Assembly (NCBI GenBank): GCA_026874595.1
Contig: CM049318.1
Span: forward strand, 41,582,456 to 41,646,455
Length of the DNA: 64,000 nucleotides
Source of the DNA: Sipunculus nudus
Lineage: Eukaryota > Annelida > Sipuncula > Golfingiida > Sipunculidae
Direction of reading: 5' to 3'
Made by a program: the position numbers and the translations under genes. Positions 34,934 to 47,170 of this stretch are shown here, one piece after another (position 1 is the stretch's first letter; every line of letters starts with the position of its first letter). The notes below the pieces were generated by a model. That model made no database searches. It was not told the DNA's origin and saw nothing but the letters and a program-made list of their open reading frames with translations.

Positions 34934-36870
34934 TTTATGAATAAGCAAGGATGAGAGTGAGTGCGACAGGAAACAGCGGGTAGGCGTTATCAGGAATGCC
35001 GGCCGGGGGAGGAATGACGATAGCACCGGAAGAGGATGCAAAAGAAAAACGCCGGCCTGATCTGACCGTATCCGAACATTATACACTTTCTTTTCTGAGC
35101 GCATGACCCATTCTAATATTGTTACGATGAAGTATATATATATGTAAAACAAGGCGTCTTTAGGTCTCTGATATTCAAGATAACTGCTTACATACTAATG
35201 ACACAATAACACAGAGAAAATATAGTTTCAGCTCGTGGAGCGTGATGGCGTTATGGTAAGTGATCTCAAAGTTTACCATCCACAAGGGTGCGCTTCACGC
35301 AGGAGTGAATGGGCACTTGGCAAATATGGGCGGCAAGCAACTGTAGTACGAATAACCTTAGGCGCAGTTTGAGGCTGCTTTGGTGTTATGCTCCCGAGGG
35401 AGCCATGAAAAGCTACAGGAATGAACAGGCCCTCAGGACCAGGAAGGCAAAGTGTATATAAAGTCGGATGAGACTGACACCGTCTATAGTTTCAGACTAT
35501 AATCCCCAACCTTTAACCTTTAGGCCTACAGAGCATGTGCCAGCTTAATTTTGCATATAAAAAGAAAGGGTTATAGGGTTTGCTGCTGAGAGCTTCATCT
35601 ATCTCCCGAGAGTTGGTATGGGACAAATAGTCCATCTATAAGTGTTCCCTTTTCAATAAGTTTATACGTTTTATTTATCTCAGAAAAAGAGAAAAATTGG
35701 CCGATCGACCGTTTAGTTTCATAGAAAATATTCAAACACATCTATATCACAGTGAGAAGGAATTATTTAAACAATTGCATAGAATTGTGACCCAAATACT
35801 TTGATTTTAGTTGATTGTTCCTTTTGTGTGATCCTATCACACTCAAAATCTTACAATTTCAAAATTCAAATTTCTTTAATATCCAATGCATGAGGGTTTA
35901 AGTGATAAAACTATTAACCTGGAAGTAATGACCAGGCAGCTGCTTTTGATATATTTGGTAACACAAGGGATGTTGTACTGCGGAGTCTATACAGGGTGTT
36001 TGGAAATGCACAAATATAATAAACATAATTACAAATATCACTTTGACGGGTGCATATCCCATACTCTTATTACAGTTATAAGAGACATGCGCCAGCTCCC
36101 ACCAAGGACAATGTGTGCAGCTATTAGAGAAGGAAGAAATAACCCGGCTGTCACAATACACATCTCAGTCTGGATAATAATTAGACTTTAGACAGCCCAG
36201 ATAGTCTGAGGTTCACCAACGAGCCCACGAGAAGACGTTACAGCAGACCAAATTGAAGCTCTGGAGCGTTAGATAGAATTTGCTCAATTTCGCCGCAGCC
36301 GCAAGGGTGTTTTCGTGACAGACTTCTTTCTCTATAAATGTTTGTGGCTGCAAGATGGCAGTGTCATGTCTGTGTTATTGAAGATAGTACATTTGTAGCT
36401 AAGGTCGTTGACACAACTGTGTGTTGTAGATCTAATGAAAGTCCACATCAAATCCAATCATGGCAAGTATCTGTTCGTCCGGTAATGGTGTATAACACTT
36501 AAAACTGTATTAGCTATACCATGAACTGTTCGGTTTTAAAGCCTTTACTGTGCATGAACCTGTTATCGAACCGACTCATTCGACGCACACACACATCTAC
36601 CTAAACATATAAGTTGCAAGTCATAAAAAAACATTTCCTCGACCACCGACTAAGTTGAACAAAACATATTCCAGGTTGATTTCTTCGGAATTCCCAATAT
36701 TATTTATTTTAAATCTCCGACAGAGCAGAAACAGAATTGTTATCTGCCTAGACAACCTCGTCTGTCAGATGTTGTAAAAAATGTCTAGTTCTCCAAGCGA
36801 AAACTCAGTTGTTTTCGCACGGATGAAGAACGGATGTAAATTTACAGTATGGATAGCCTGAACTTCCAGT
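34930..36870. other. Mixed unique sequence
   Basis: 35000-35520 is GC-richer and includes TATATAAAGTCGG (about 35455), a promoter-like TATA motif. The 101-codon plus frame at 35886-36191 overlaps an open minus frame and shows no recognised domain. No gene called. Confidence 0.3.
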
Positions 36871-36871
36871 C

Positions 36872-39800
36872 AGTCCATGGGCTGTAGGGGTATAACTCCC
36901 CCCCCCCCCCCCCCACCTTTTAGAAATTTCTAGACCTAGAGGTCCCTAGTTTGTGAAAATGAATGTTCTCACTTGAAAAACCGCATCAAAGTGCCAGGTT
37001 TGTGACTGACGGATTTCGGTTTAAGAGGGTATGGTCACAAAATCGACTGTAACTTCCTTAATATTAGCCCTACATTTATTGCTAAACAAGACAGATATAA
37101 CTGTGTTTGTGCATTTTTTAACCAAACAAAAGTTTTGACACAATAAATTAAATGGATTTTCTTCGTAATCTGAGTTTTTTGTATCGTTTCTTTAGGTCCC
37201 TTTATTAGGAAAATGAAAGTTGGTTTTTGAAACAGGGTCGATTTTTCGAGAAATGGCCCTGTTATAGTACCGCGTCAAAGTGCCAAGTTCGCGGCTGAGG
37301 GTAACTTGTAAGGGCATTTGGTCACAGGTTCGACTGTAATGTCCTCAACACCAGTCCTATGGTAGTGAAATAAACACCATTTTACTCCTCTCGTATTGCT
37401 TAACAAGACAGAAATAAACAGGCGTGTATTTGGTTGAATTACATGCTTAGTTCGAGTAGTAATGTCCAATTCCAAAAATAATTTTGATTTTTTTTAAAAA
37501 GTGTGCATATTTTAACCAAAAGTTTAGACACAATAAATTGTGTGGATTTACCTCTTAATCTTAGTTATTCTGTTGTCTAAAGTTTGTTGGTAGTTGAAAC
37601 AGTGTGAAATTTTGGAGCAATGACCTGTTTATCAATCCGTGTCAGAGTGCCAATCCGTGTCAGAGTGTCCTTTTTATCGTTGGATAAGACAGATGTAAAT
37701 TGGTGTAGAAAACCAATGTGGTGTGGTCATTTGTATAAAACGACCTACAAAATTCAGGATACCTAAATGCACAAAATATTGCACTGGCATATCTGAGTCT
37801 AGGTCATATTTTCCTGCAAGACTGCAGAGGTTATCATTGCAAAACTTTTGTCGCTAGACTATATTATATTTAGACCACACACACTCATACACACACACAT
37901 ATTTATAGTCCAATTCCAAGTGCTTGAGGTTAAAGTCCAAATCCACCTTCACTTGAAAACCGAGTCCAATGCAAATTTCATTTTAATAGAAATTTAAATG
38001 GATATTCCAGAATGTTCACATTAGTTTATACATCCTCTATACCTGACTGTGAAAATATACCTTTACCTCCGTATGCCCAACTTAAGTTTGGTAAATATAT
38101 ATAGTCTAATTTTGTACGCCTTATATTATGATATATATGTATAAAAGTATTTAAAATATGTGACAGAGTTTTCTTTACTGGACTTGAGATGGACTCGGTC
38201 TACCTTCTCGAGTCCTTGCCTTTAAATCCAAGTACAATTAAGTCCTAGTCCAGAACCTTCAAATCTAAGTCTGAGTCCTTAAAAAGTGGACTCCGAATCT
38301 TACATCACTGTAGGCAGCGCTACCCTGGCCATATATATATATATGATAATTGCCTTTATTCCCACAATGTCGTGTATTAATTCGTATCAATACGCAAGAT
38401 TCCTCCGACTCTTAAATTGGTATTTGAGGAACTGTGACACAATATTGTTAATAGGAATTGTTAGAGACTGGAATTTGAGTTTATTTAATGAAATTTAATT
38501 TATTGATAGACTGGCATATCCCCCCACCCCTCTCCCCAAGTGCCGAAAATGGGGGGGGGGGGGGGGGGGGAGGTTATTCTCCCCACCCTTGTCCCACCCA
38601 AAATGCACCCATGACGGGACCAGTCACACCTTGGCAAGAGACGTTAATAACATATAAACCTTATACATGTATATACACTGTACATGTTAACATGCCCAGC
38701 CCGAAAGTAGCATCAGACTACCAGAAAATGCTGACCGACTGATCGAGATCGTCCTTTTACGGGCATCACGCAAATTTTGAATTAAAAATTCATTGGTTTT
38801 CAATAAAAAATGTAAGATCCTGTAAATAGTCTAACCGACCTGACCACTCCAGTCGGTGGAAGGTTTTACGACTTTTAGTCATGTATATATCAGAAAAGAT
38901 CCTCAGATACAAAGCTGACAGGGTTTGAAATGTGTGCGTGAACATTGTGTATTTTCGTATATAATTAACTAATATAAACCAATATGACTGTTACAGTTTG
39001 CCAACAGCTGTGCAAATTAATATATATGACTATAAAGATTATAATATAATATAATATACTAGTTTAGGTCCCCTGTTATACTGTAACAAGCAGACCTAGG
39101 CAATTCAGAGTTTTCAATCCAAGTTAAATAACTCCAGATTTGTATGAAACTTAATTTCTTATTCAGTTAAGGTTGCTGGGAAAATTATTGATACCAGTTC
39201 ATTTTAAATGACTGCAAATATTATAGTTAAAATCAGTTGATAATATACAGGAAAGTAACATGGCATTTATAGCGGCAAGAGTGCTTGTACACAATTTAGT
39301 TGTATATACTCGAATATATACGTTGCATTTGTGAATTAATTTAAAATGACTGGACCACGATAAACTGACATTTTTTATTGATTTTGTTATTTTTGGACAG
39401 AAATTTATAAATTTATTAAGAATGAGTAAGAAGGAAGTTACAGCTATTTATGCTTTGCCAAGATAATATTTGAGTAGCCTCCTACATTTTAGATTTGTCT
39501 TACTAAGACTTTTTATAAAATTTATTAGACCTTTTATAAATTGTCTTATGCCATGATCCTAAGAAAAGTATTATGGATGTTATAGCTCCTTCAGCAACAA
39601 ACTTGTAACTTTCACGCGGTTTGATAAACAGGACCTTGCTCCAAAATATCACCTTGTTTCAACTACCAACACTACTTTTCATAATCTAGGGACCATACGA
39701 AACAATAAATAACTCAGATAATGAGAAAATCCGTACAATTTATGGTGTCTAAACTTTTGGTTAAAAATATGCACACATTTAAAAAAATCAAAATTATTTT

Positions 39801-40502
39801 TGGTATTGGACATAACAACTCTTTGTAATTCATCCAAATACATGCATATATTTATATCTAGCTTGTTAAGCAATAAGAGAGGAGTAAATTTTTTTATTCA
39901 CTACCATAGGACTAGTATTAAGGAAGTTACAGTCGATCCTGTGACCAAATCCTCTTACCGATTTCCCTCAGCCGGGAACTTTGCACTTTGACGCGGTTTG
40001 ATAAATAGGCCATTTTTACGAAAAATCGACCCTGTTTCAACAACCAACATTCATTTTCATAATAAAGGGGCCTAAGGAAACAATATAATAAACTCAGATT
40101 ACGAAGAAAATCCACATGATTTGTGTCAAAACTTTGGTTAAAAATGCGCACAAATTTAAACAAACTCAAATTATTTTGTGAATTAGATATAACTGTGCTT
40201 AATAAGCATATAACACATCTAAATACAAACACAGTTAATTCTATCCTGTTAAGCAATAAAAGAGGAGTAAAATGGTGTTTATTTTACCACCATAGGGCTT
40301 TATATTGTGACCATACCCCCTCAACCGATTTCTGTCAGTCGCAAACGGTTTAATAAAAAGGGCAATTTCTCGGAAAATCAGCCTTGTTTTAGTGCCAACA
40401 TTCATTTTCACAAACTAGGGACCTCTGGGTAAAAGAAAATTAGGGTCTTGAAAATTTGCCAGGGGGGGGGGGGGGAGCTTTACCTCTACTGCCCAATGGA
40501 CT
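36872..40502. mobile_element. Foldback-like element with ~0.8-0.9-kb tandem-structured arms
   Basis: The ends are mirror images: AGTCCATGGGCTGTAGGGG at 36872 and CCTCTACTGCCCAATGGACT ending at 40502, each followed inward by a poly-C/poly-G run (36898-36914, 40462-40475). Each arm holds two to three ~290-370-bp units with a CGCGTCAAAGTGCC-like marker (36981, 37270, 37640; inverted near 39608, 39980, 40340). The middle (37.7-39.57 kb) is unrelated and has no transposase. Target duplication not found. Likely a non-autonomous composite or foldback element. Confidence 0.75.
38521..38600. repeat. C-rich stretch and 20-nt poly-G run
   Basis: C/A-rich strand then G run at 38551-38570 followed by C-rich sequence; could form a G-quadruplex or hairpin. 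Confidence 0.9.
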
Positions 40503-41870
40503 AATCTGTTGTTCCGTCAGCTGGAAAGCAGAATGTTGACCGTTAAATTGTTGAAAAAGAATTACATTTTGTAGATGAATTCTGAATAACATCGAAGTTT
40601 TCTGCCAAACCTGTTATGCACGATTTTAATTTTCTTACATACGGCTGTATGCCCTACGTAACTGAGATTAATAAGAAAATAAATACACATTTTCAGGTTT
40701 ATCTGATAAGACAAATAAATAAGAGAAAAACGAAAACAAAGTGGTAGTTTTACATCCCGAGTTGAGTTTCTGATCCAATTATACCTGGTAAAGAAAATAT
40801 CTAGACGTTTATACGGATACAGAGATAAAGTGGCCAGTTAAGAAAGTTATGATTAGATGATAATTTGGAGAATATCTGCTTTTCTGTGCACCTGTACGTA
40901 TTAACAAGATGAAGTTATACTTATAAAAAAATAATATTTTGGAAATTACTATAATAATGCCAAGGAAAAGAGCCAGATTTACATGCGAATGCATTATTAC
41001 TTTTATTCTTTTTTTTTTATATCCTATACTCTGGTAATGGATGGGACATGCGCCCTCTGAGTCATGAATGTTTGCTTTGATTCTGGAAAACAGGCCACCG
41101 CAAACTACGATTCATTATTATCTTCATTAGCTCCAACCTATTCATAATGCTTCAGTAATAAAAAATTGTTTTGTTTATCTTACTAAATAACCCGAAATCT
41201 TTGCACATTAAATTGGGAGCGGCGTATTCAGGATGAACACCATACCGGCATGTGGAAATCTCCAGCTGTCACTATCGGTCAGAGTCTGAAGAAATCTGGC
41301 GATGATGCTGAAATATGCTCGTGTAAATGAATGTTAACCATTTACCGAACCGTTAACACAACTATTAAATCCTCCATTTCCTGTCAATGCCACCACTGTT
41401 GACGCAACCGCTGGTATTAAACTGTATAGTCTCCACTGGCGGTCTGTATTTCACTTATTTTTAACTCTTTATGTTTTATACTTTGTTTAAAAGACACGGG
41501 TATTTTTATTCGTATCAGTACACAACGTGAGCAGAACTATAGACTAGTAAATATATACCGTCGATTTATATCATCTTGTTATTTTATTGGTCTTGTTAGT
41601 GTATACGGTTGTCTTAATTTTGGCTTCTGCAGAATTTTCATATAGATTTTCGCAAAAATACTTTTTTTTATAACTTTGGATCATAATATAACAAAAAATT
41701 GATGTTTGCATTTTTTTCTTCCGCCATCTTGAATAAATGGCGGCCGTATTAAATCAAGAGTTATATGTAAATGTAATCACACTACGTGTCAGACCATTTC
41801 TCACAACACTTGGGGGCAGACGTTGATGAGTAGTGTTTTTAGGTATGGGGCTGGAATCAGCAATATCGGG
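40503..41870. other. AT-rich unique sequence
   Basis: No gene recognised. Confidence 0.35.
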
Positions 41871-41878
41871 GCGATGGG

Positions 41879-42413
41879 TAGACTGGTACCCTGCTCTATT
41901 CAGGCCCTCAGCCAAGCATAGAGACAGGCGTACAACGCTATCCTTAGTACGCCCAGTTGCAACTTTTGACTTACCTGTAGACTGGTTCCAGTTCCAGTAT
42001 GCACGCTCATACCGATTGTCATAGACGTTCAAGCGATCCTTGCTGATTATCCGTGAAGATATCTTATCAAATTACTTTCTTTAGTTATTTTTAGTTTTCA
42101 AATATTGAAAATTAAGTTGTTACACAAAGATTGAATGATGGATGTATAGATATTACGATATACTGAATCTTTGATATTCCACTGTACGTAGCATTGGTTT
42201 ATTATCAATATTTATTAATCTAATCGTAAATGTCACACGAAATGTACGGCCAATTTTTGGTAACTTCGCTGAGCAAACGAAATGCTTATTTTTTATCATA
42301 TATAATATATACTGGAGTTGGAACCAGTCTGCCGGGAGTACCTAAGATGGCTTTGTACGTCTCTATGATTGGCCTAGAGCAGCGATGCCATAATAGAGCG
42401 GGGTACCAGTCTA
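41879..42413. mobile_element. TA-flanked MITE with nested inverted repeats, copy 2
   Basis: Same layout and orientation as 32659-33186: TA-GACTGGTACCC start, AGGCCCTCAGCCAAGCATAG, GTAGACTGGTTCCAGTTCCA, an AT-rich middle with GATATTCCACTGTACGT, and GCGGGGTACCAGTC-TA end. Diverged by substitutions and small indels. Confidence 0.85.
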
Positions 42414-44403
42414 GGCAATAGGTGGTGGTACATCTCCCTTAAATCATTAAATATTTTGTTTTCAGATACATTGAACACCGTGCATGTCTTGATCACGATT
42501 ATCAAATATTGTAAATGATCATGTCTTGTACCTGTTACAGGGTTTTGAGAATAAACTATGTCTATATGTCATTCGGAGGAATCAATGACAATCCAGACTG
42601 TCTAAGCCATCTTCATTTTAAAATGTATACTTCATAATAATGATGGCAATTGGACAATTCAAATGACTTACGAGCATTTCCGGTACACACCTGTTGCTAT
42701 TTTTAGATAAAATGCTTGCCGCTGTTAGAGAGGCATCAAGAATCTGACCGAACAAATAAGTGCTTATCTATTCTGTTTACACGGACAGTTTTGACGATTG
42801 TGCACTTTTTACATTTGGTACGTTGGATTAATAAGCGTTTATGATTTCGACCCGATCACGTTGAGGCTAACATTATTCATGAACATATGTGCCAGAGCGG
42901 CTAGATGAAGCGAGGTCTCTGAGAGCGTACGTTGCCCCGCCATCAGGATGATCGGCTCACCCAGTTGCTAAGCCAGTCAGTGTAGGTCAGTTGAAACATT
43001 GTAGCTCCTCATCTGACAAGAAGGTACCAGACTACAATACCTTAATACAAAATCCAAATAAGCAATGATAGAGAGACGCACCTTACTGTCTTGATGAGCA
43101 CAACAAAATACGTTTTGTTTCATCCGTTTTTGTCTAGGAATATATTTATAGACTCGAAATTTTAAGTGAATGGTTATCAGTACTACATAAATAAATAATA
43201 ATATAAAAACTAGTGCAATAGCTTTACCACCTCTGAGACATCGATAGCCATAATGATTTTTGCCGATATCGGTATCGATATCATTATTGGTTTGCAATAT
43301 TGATTGTCAGAGCCGTCGATGGCCGTATCAGTTCTATGAATCTTTGGATATACCAAACAAGCACCACATGTTCAACTTACATTTCATACTGATCCGTCTG
43401 TATCAGTAATTGGGATTGGGCAATTGCACATGCACGTTCCAGAACAGATGTCCGTTACCTGTCCGTATGTATGCTTATATCCGTATACAACCCAGATTTG
43501 GTTGATGCCAGCGGGTTAAATGATTAGAGAAGGAATAGTCATCGTGTCACACTTTAATCACAAAGATGACTGACAACAAATGTTGCAACGACAGAATCAG
43601 TCTTATTAAAAATAATATTTGCCTACGTACATTATCCGAATAGTCGCTGTTAAACCTATTACACGTTATTACACGTTATTACCGGTTAATCAGGCCTGAC
43701 ATTTTCTGTCAACACAAGATGTGAATGATCTGGAAGAGCATGTGTAAACAATTATAAATAATTTGAGAAGTAAATATACCGCAATTATCTTTGTCTCCGC
43801 CTATATCAAACTATGGTAAACATATAATCTTATACACCCCGTCAGTGTCGTGCTTTAAGCCTAGAGTGTGTTATCTGATCATAGGCCCTCGTATGACACT
43901 CGGCTAAACCAGACACTCCTAACTCGTTAGAGCTACAACTGGGGTATTCCCTTTAATATTCCCTTTATTATGTTATATGCTAATATTTGTTCTAAAATAA
44001 ACAGACTGCGCACGCCACAGGGTGGTCCTTGCTGCACAATTTCACAAATCAAGAATTTCAGGATTACAACGGATGTTTGTTTTGTGTATTTTCTTTTCTG
44101 TTACTTCTCCTGGTTTGTGAGTTGTCGTGGCGACACAAAATTTGACCCTTGGTTCCGCATACTATTTTTTTAATCAAACCCACCTTGTGAAATTTGTATT
44201 CAGGTAAAATGTACTAACGATCTAATTACATCTGCCAGAGGGTTCACCGGTATCAAACAGGTGACAATTGCTTTCAATGGTTTTTTTAAGGTGTATGTGT
44301 GTAGATAATAAAAAGCAGTATGAAAGTGGTAGCTTTCTGTAGAATATCAGCCTGTTTTGAAATGTACTTGAACCGAAATTGCAATTATGCGATTCATTCT
44401 GTT

Positions 44404-44408
<5 letters not shown>
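42414..44408. other. Mostly unique sequence
   Basis: 42820-42990 is low-repeat and GC-richer. A short CGTTATTACA direct repeat lies near 43663-43685. No gene recognised. Confidence 0.35.

Positions 44409-44466
<58 letters not shown>
44409..44466. repeat. (TA)n microsatellite
   Basis: About 28 TA units. Confidence 0.97.
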
Positions 44467-44469
<3 letters not shown>

Positions 44470-45295
44470 GTTATATATTACTCGTGTTATTCATATATAT
44501 AGCTTTCCAAATTCAAAAGATATGAATACTTTTCCTTACCCTGTATCATAGCAATTTGTATAATTTTAGCTAATTTATTAAAAAAACACACACAAGGTAT
44601 ATTTCTGATCAGACCACCCGTGATCAGTGTGTTTTAGCTAAACAAAAACCATGTCTGGCAGTCAAATACAATTTGTGGATTTGGGTTTGGTCACAGAAAG
44701 GTATTATTCCGTTCTTAAGTTAGCCGATACATGTCCCATTGCCACCAACTGTCCGCAGAAACAAATAATGCCTGGTTGATGTTTTTATGTACTTTTTTAC
44801 CCACGCACTTATCGAACTCTGATTGGTCAATGCTCCCAATTATTCCACGTGGCTGCTATCGCGGGCCGATATATAGAATAAAACATGGATGTCGCAAGCC
44901 GAATATGTCACACATGACATTTAAGCAGGAACTGGTACTCAGATGTTTTTTTTAATAAATGTTTTTTTTTTTGCATTTTTTCAGTTGAAAAAAAAAGAAA
45001 AGGGTGACTAGTTATTTTGGGTAGTATAATTTTATTTGTAAGTTTTTGTTATATTGGTGCCTTATTCACGTGTGATATCGTACAAACTAGGCCGCTGTAT
45101 CTGCACTTCTGGCCAAATTCGCTTTCTAACACGAAATATATAAGAGCCTTCGGCTAAGAGAGGGCTATGTTGCTTGCTGAAATATTTTCATGCAAATATT
45201 TCCTACTATATTATCATATAAAATCAAGGTTAGAGCAGTACATGTACGTACAACATTTGGCTTGGGTTGCACCATAAAACAAGTGGCCCATGGGC
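44467..45295. other. Unique sequence
   Basis: Poly-T and poly-A patches; no gene recognised. Confidence 0.35.
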
Positions 45296-46029
45296 CATGG
45301 CGCTCAGCTGAATTCAAGGAACCTTGAACAATTGGCAAAAAAGACTCCCAGAGTCAATGTATTTTGCCATGTATTTTGCCAATAGACCTTAGATATAGGT
45401 TACAGTGACCTTAATCTACATGCAGCTGCTACTATTTATGCCCTCCTGACTAATTTAGTGTTAAAATCAAGTTGTTTCACACAGCTTGAAAAATTGGTCA
45501 GAGTGACATATCAGGTTTCCAAGGAGATTTTTAGGGACCTCTCTGAAAGTCATGTATGAGAATTTTAGGCCAAATTGACACAATTTGTGCCCCACCTGAC
45601 TCACTTGGTGCTCATATTTTCTCCCCTAATTTAAAAATATAGTTTACCATGACCTAATTTCAATTTTCAAAGGATATTTTTCATGGAACTCTAAGGATAT
45701 AAGTTAGGACATTCTAGGTCCAACACTCATGATTTGTGTCCTGTTAATGGACAACTGCTTCATTTGAAGTTCTCAAAAATAGACATAAAAATGTGTAAAA
45801 TAAAGTCGAAACTAGAATGGCTATGTTTTTGCAGTGCAAAACAGATATATGTCTCCCCCTATGGTTCATCCCAAAACATTAGGGGTAAAATATGCCATAT
45901 CTCAAAACAATGAATCTAGATCTCAGCAGATTAGACTTTGAAGGTCAAGGTCAATGCTTTCGAACTCTGATGACATTTTGGCAGAAAAACTGGTCAGTCG
46001 AATTTGAAGAAAAAATCTTCAGTACTTGC

Positions 46030-46880
46030 AATGTTAGTGGGGTCACAATAAGCCTAGAATTGCATATGTTTTGACCTTGAAGATCAAGGTTTAAGGTCAC
46101 AGGATTTCTATCACATCCAAGCTTTTGGTAGGAACAATGAGTGTTTCAAATTTTGGAGGAAAATATGCAGCCCTTCAAAAGTTATCTCGTCCACAAGACA
46201 ATTACTATAATTCCACTGATTTGACCTTGAAGATCCTGGTCAAGGTCACCAGGTTTCAAACTCGTCTGAGAGCTTGGTAGTAACAATTGTTGTACCAAAT
46301 TTGAGGACAAAATTGGAAATACTACAAAAGTTATGGAGTTCATAAAAATGTTACATTTCGGGAATTTTTACATTGAAAAGAAAGGTCAAGGTCACAAGGT
46401 TATGAACTTCTCCGAGAACATGGTAGGAACAATTGGTGTACCAAACTTGAGGACAAATTGTGGAATACTTAAAAAGTTATGGGGTTCACAAAAATGTCAT
46501 ATTTCTGCAGATTTGATCTTGAAGATGAAGGTCAAGGTCACTGTTTTTTTAACTTGTCCTTGACTTTAGTAGGAACAATTGCTGTACCAAATTTGAGGAC
46601 AAATGTTTAATACTTCAAAAGTTATGGGGTTAAAATATTTTACATTTTGGCAGATTTGACCTTGAAGATGATGGTCAAGGTCACCGATTTTCAAAATTTT
46701 CCAAGAACTTGGCAGGAACAATATGTATACCAAATTTGAGGAAATATTAATGTGGAATACTTCAAAAGTTATGGGGTTCACAAATTTCACATTTTGGCAG
46801 ATTTTACCTTGAAAATGAAGGCCAAGGTCACTGGTTTTCAAACTCCTCCGTATTAACAATTGAGTGTTTCAAATTTTGGC
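46030..46880 (+). repeat. Tandem repeat, ~146 bp x 6
   Basis: The GGTCAC marker ends at about 46100, 46249, 46395, 46541, 46684 and 46831 (spacing 149, 146, 146, 143, 147). Each unit carries TTTGACCTTGAAGATGAAGG, CAAGGTCAC, a TTGGTAGGAACAAT block, CCAAATTTGAGGA and CAAAAGTTATGGGGTTCA. Confidence 0.9.
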
Positions 46881-46979
46881 AGAAAATATGCAGACCTTAA
46901 ATAGTTAAAGCGTTTACAAGATATCCTACAGATGAGGACGACAATGACAGAAGTTGGCACCGAAAACAACGTGCCTCAT

Positions 46980-46994
46980 GGGGGGGGGGGGGGG
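46980..46994. repeat. Poly-G run (15)
   Basis: Uninterrupted G run preceding a TAGCCAACAGTCTACAGGAA block of the 340-bp family. Confidence 0.95.
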
Positions 46995-47170
46995 TTAGCC
47001 AACAGTCTACAGGAATTGATGAAGCACTCCATGTTCAAAAAGCATGCAAAGAATCATAGCAATCAAAGGAGATTTTTTTATGGATGCCAAGGATGCCCAG
47101 TTAGAAGATTCCAGGTCCAGGACAAGGAGTTATTGCTATAGCTCAGATGACTTTCAGTCAGCTGAGCTAA

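Larger units (their letters stand above)
45302..47168 (+). repeat. Composite dispersed repeat bounded by GCTCAGCTGA
   Basis: Starts GCTCAGCTGA (45302) and ends TCAGCTGAGC (about 47159-47168), 10-bp inverted ends that are nearly self-palindromic. It contains loosely repeated GAATTTTAGG/TCTAGGTC segments, the 146-bp array, a poly-G run and the GACTTTCAGTCAGCTGA end shared with 49222-49245 and 60768-60790. No coding frame. Confidence 0.6.

Noticed and set aside
35120-35963. Second LTR-like unit (TGTTACG to GTAACA, TATATAAA near 35455)
   Set aside because: No matching flank duplication, weak polyadenylation signal, and the end hexamer is expected by chance.
35886-36191. 101-codon plus frame
   Set aside because: The opposite strand is open over the same span; no domain or splice context.
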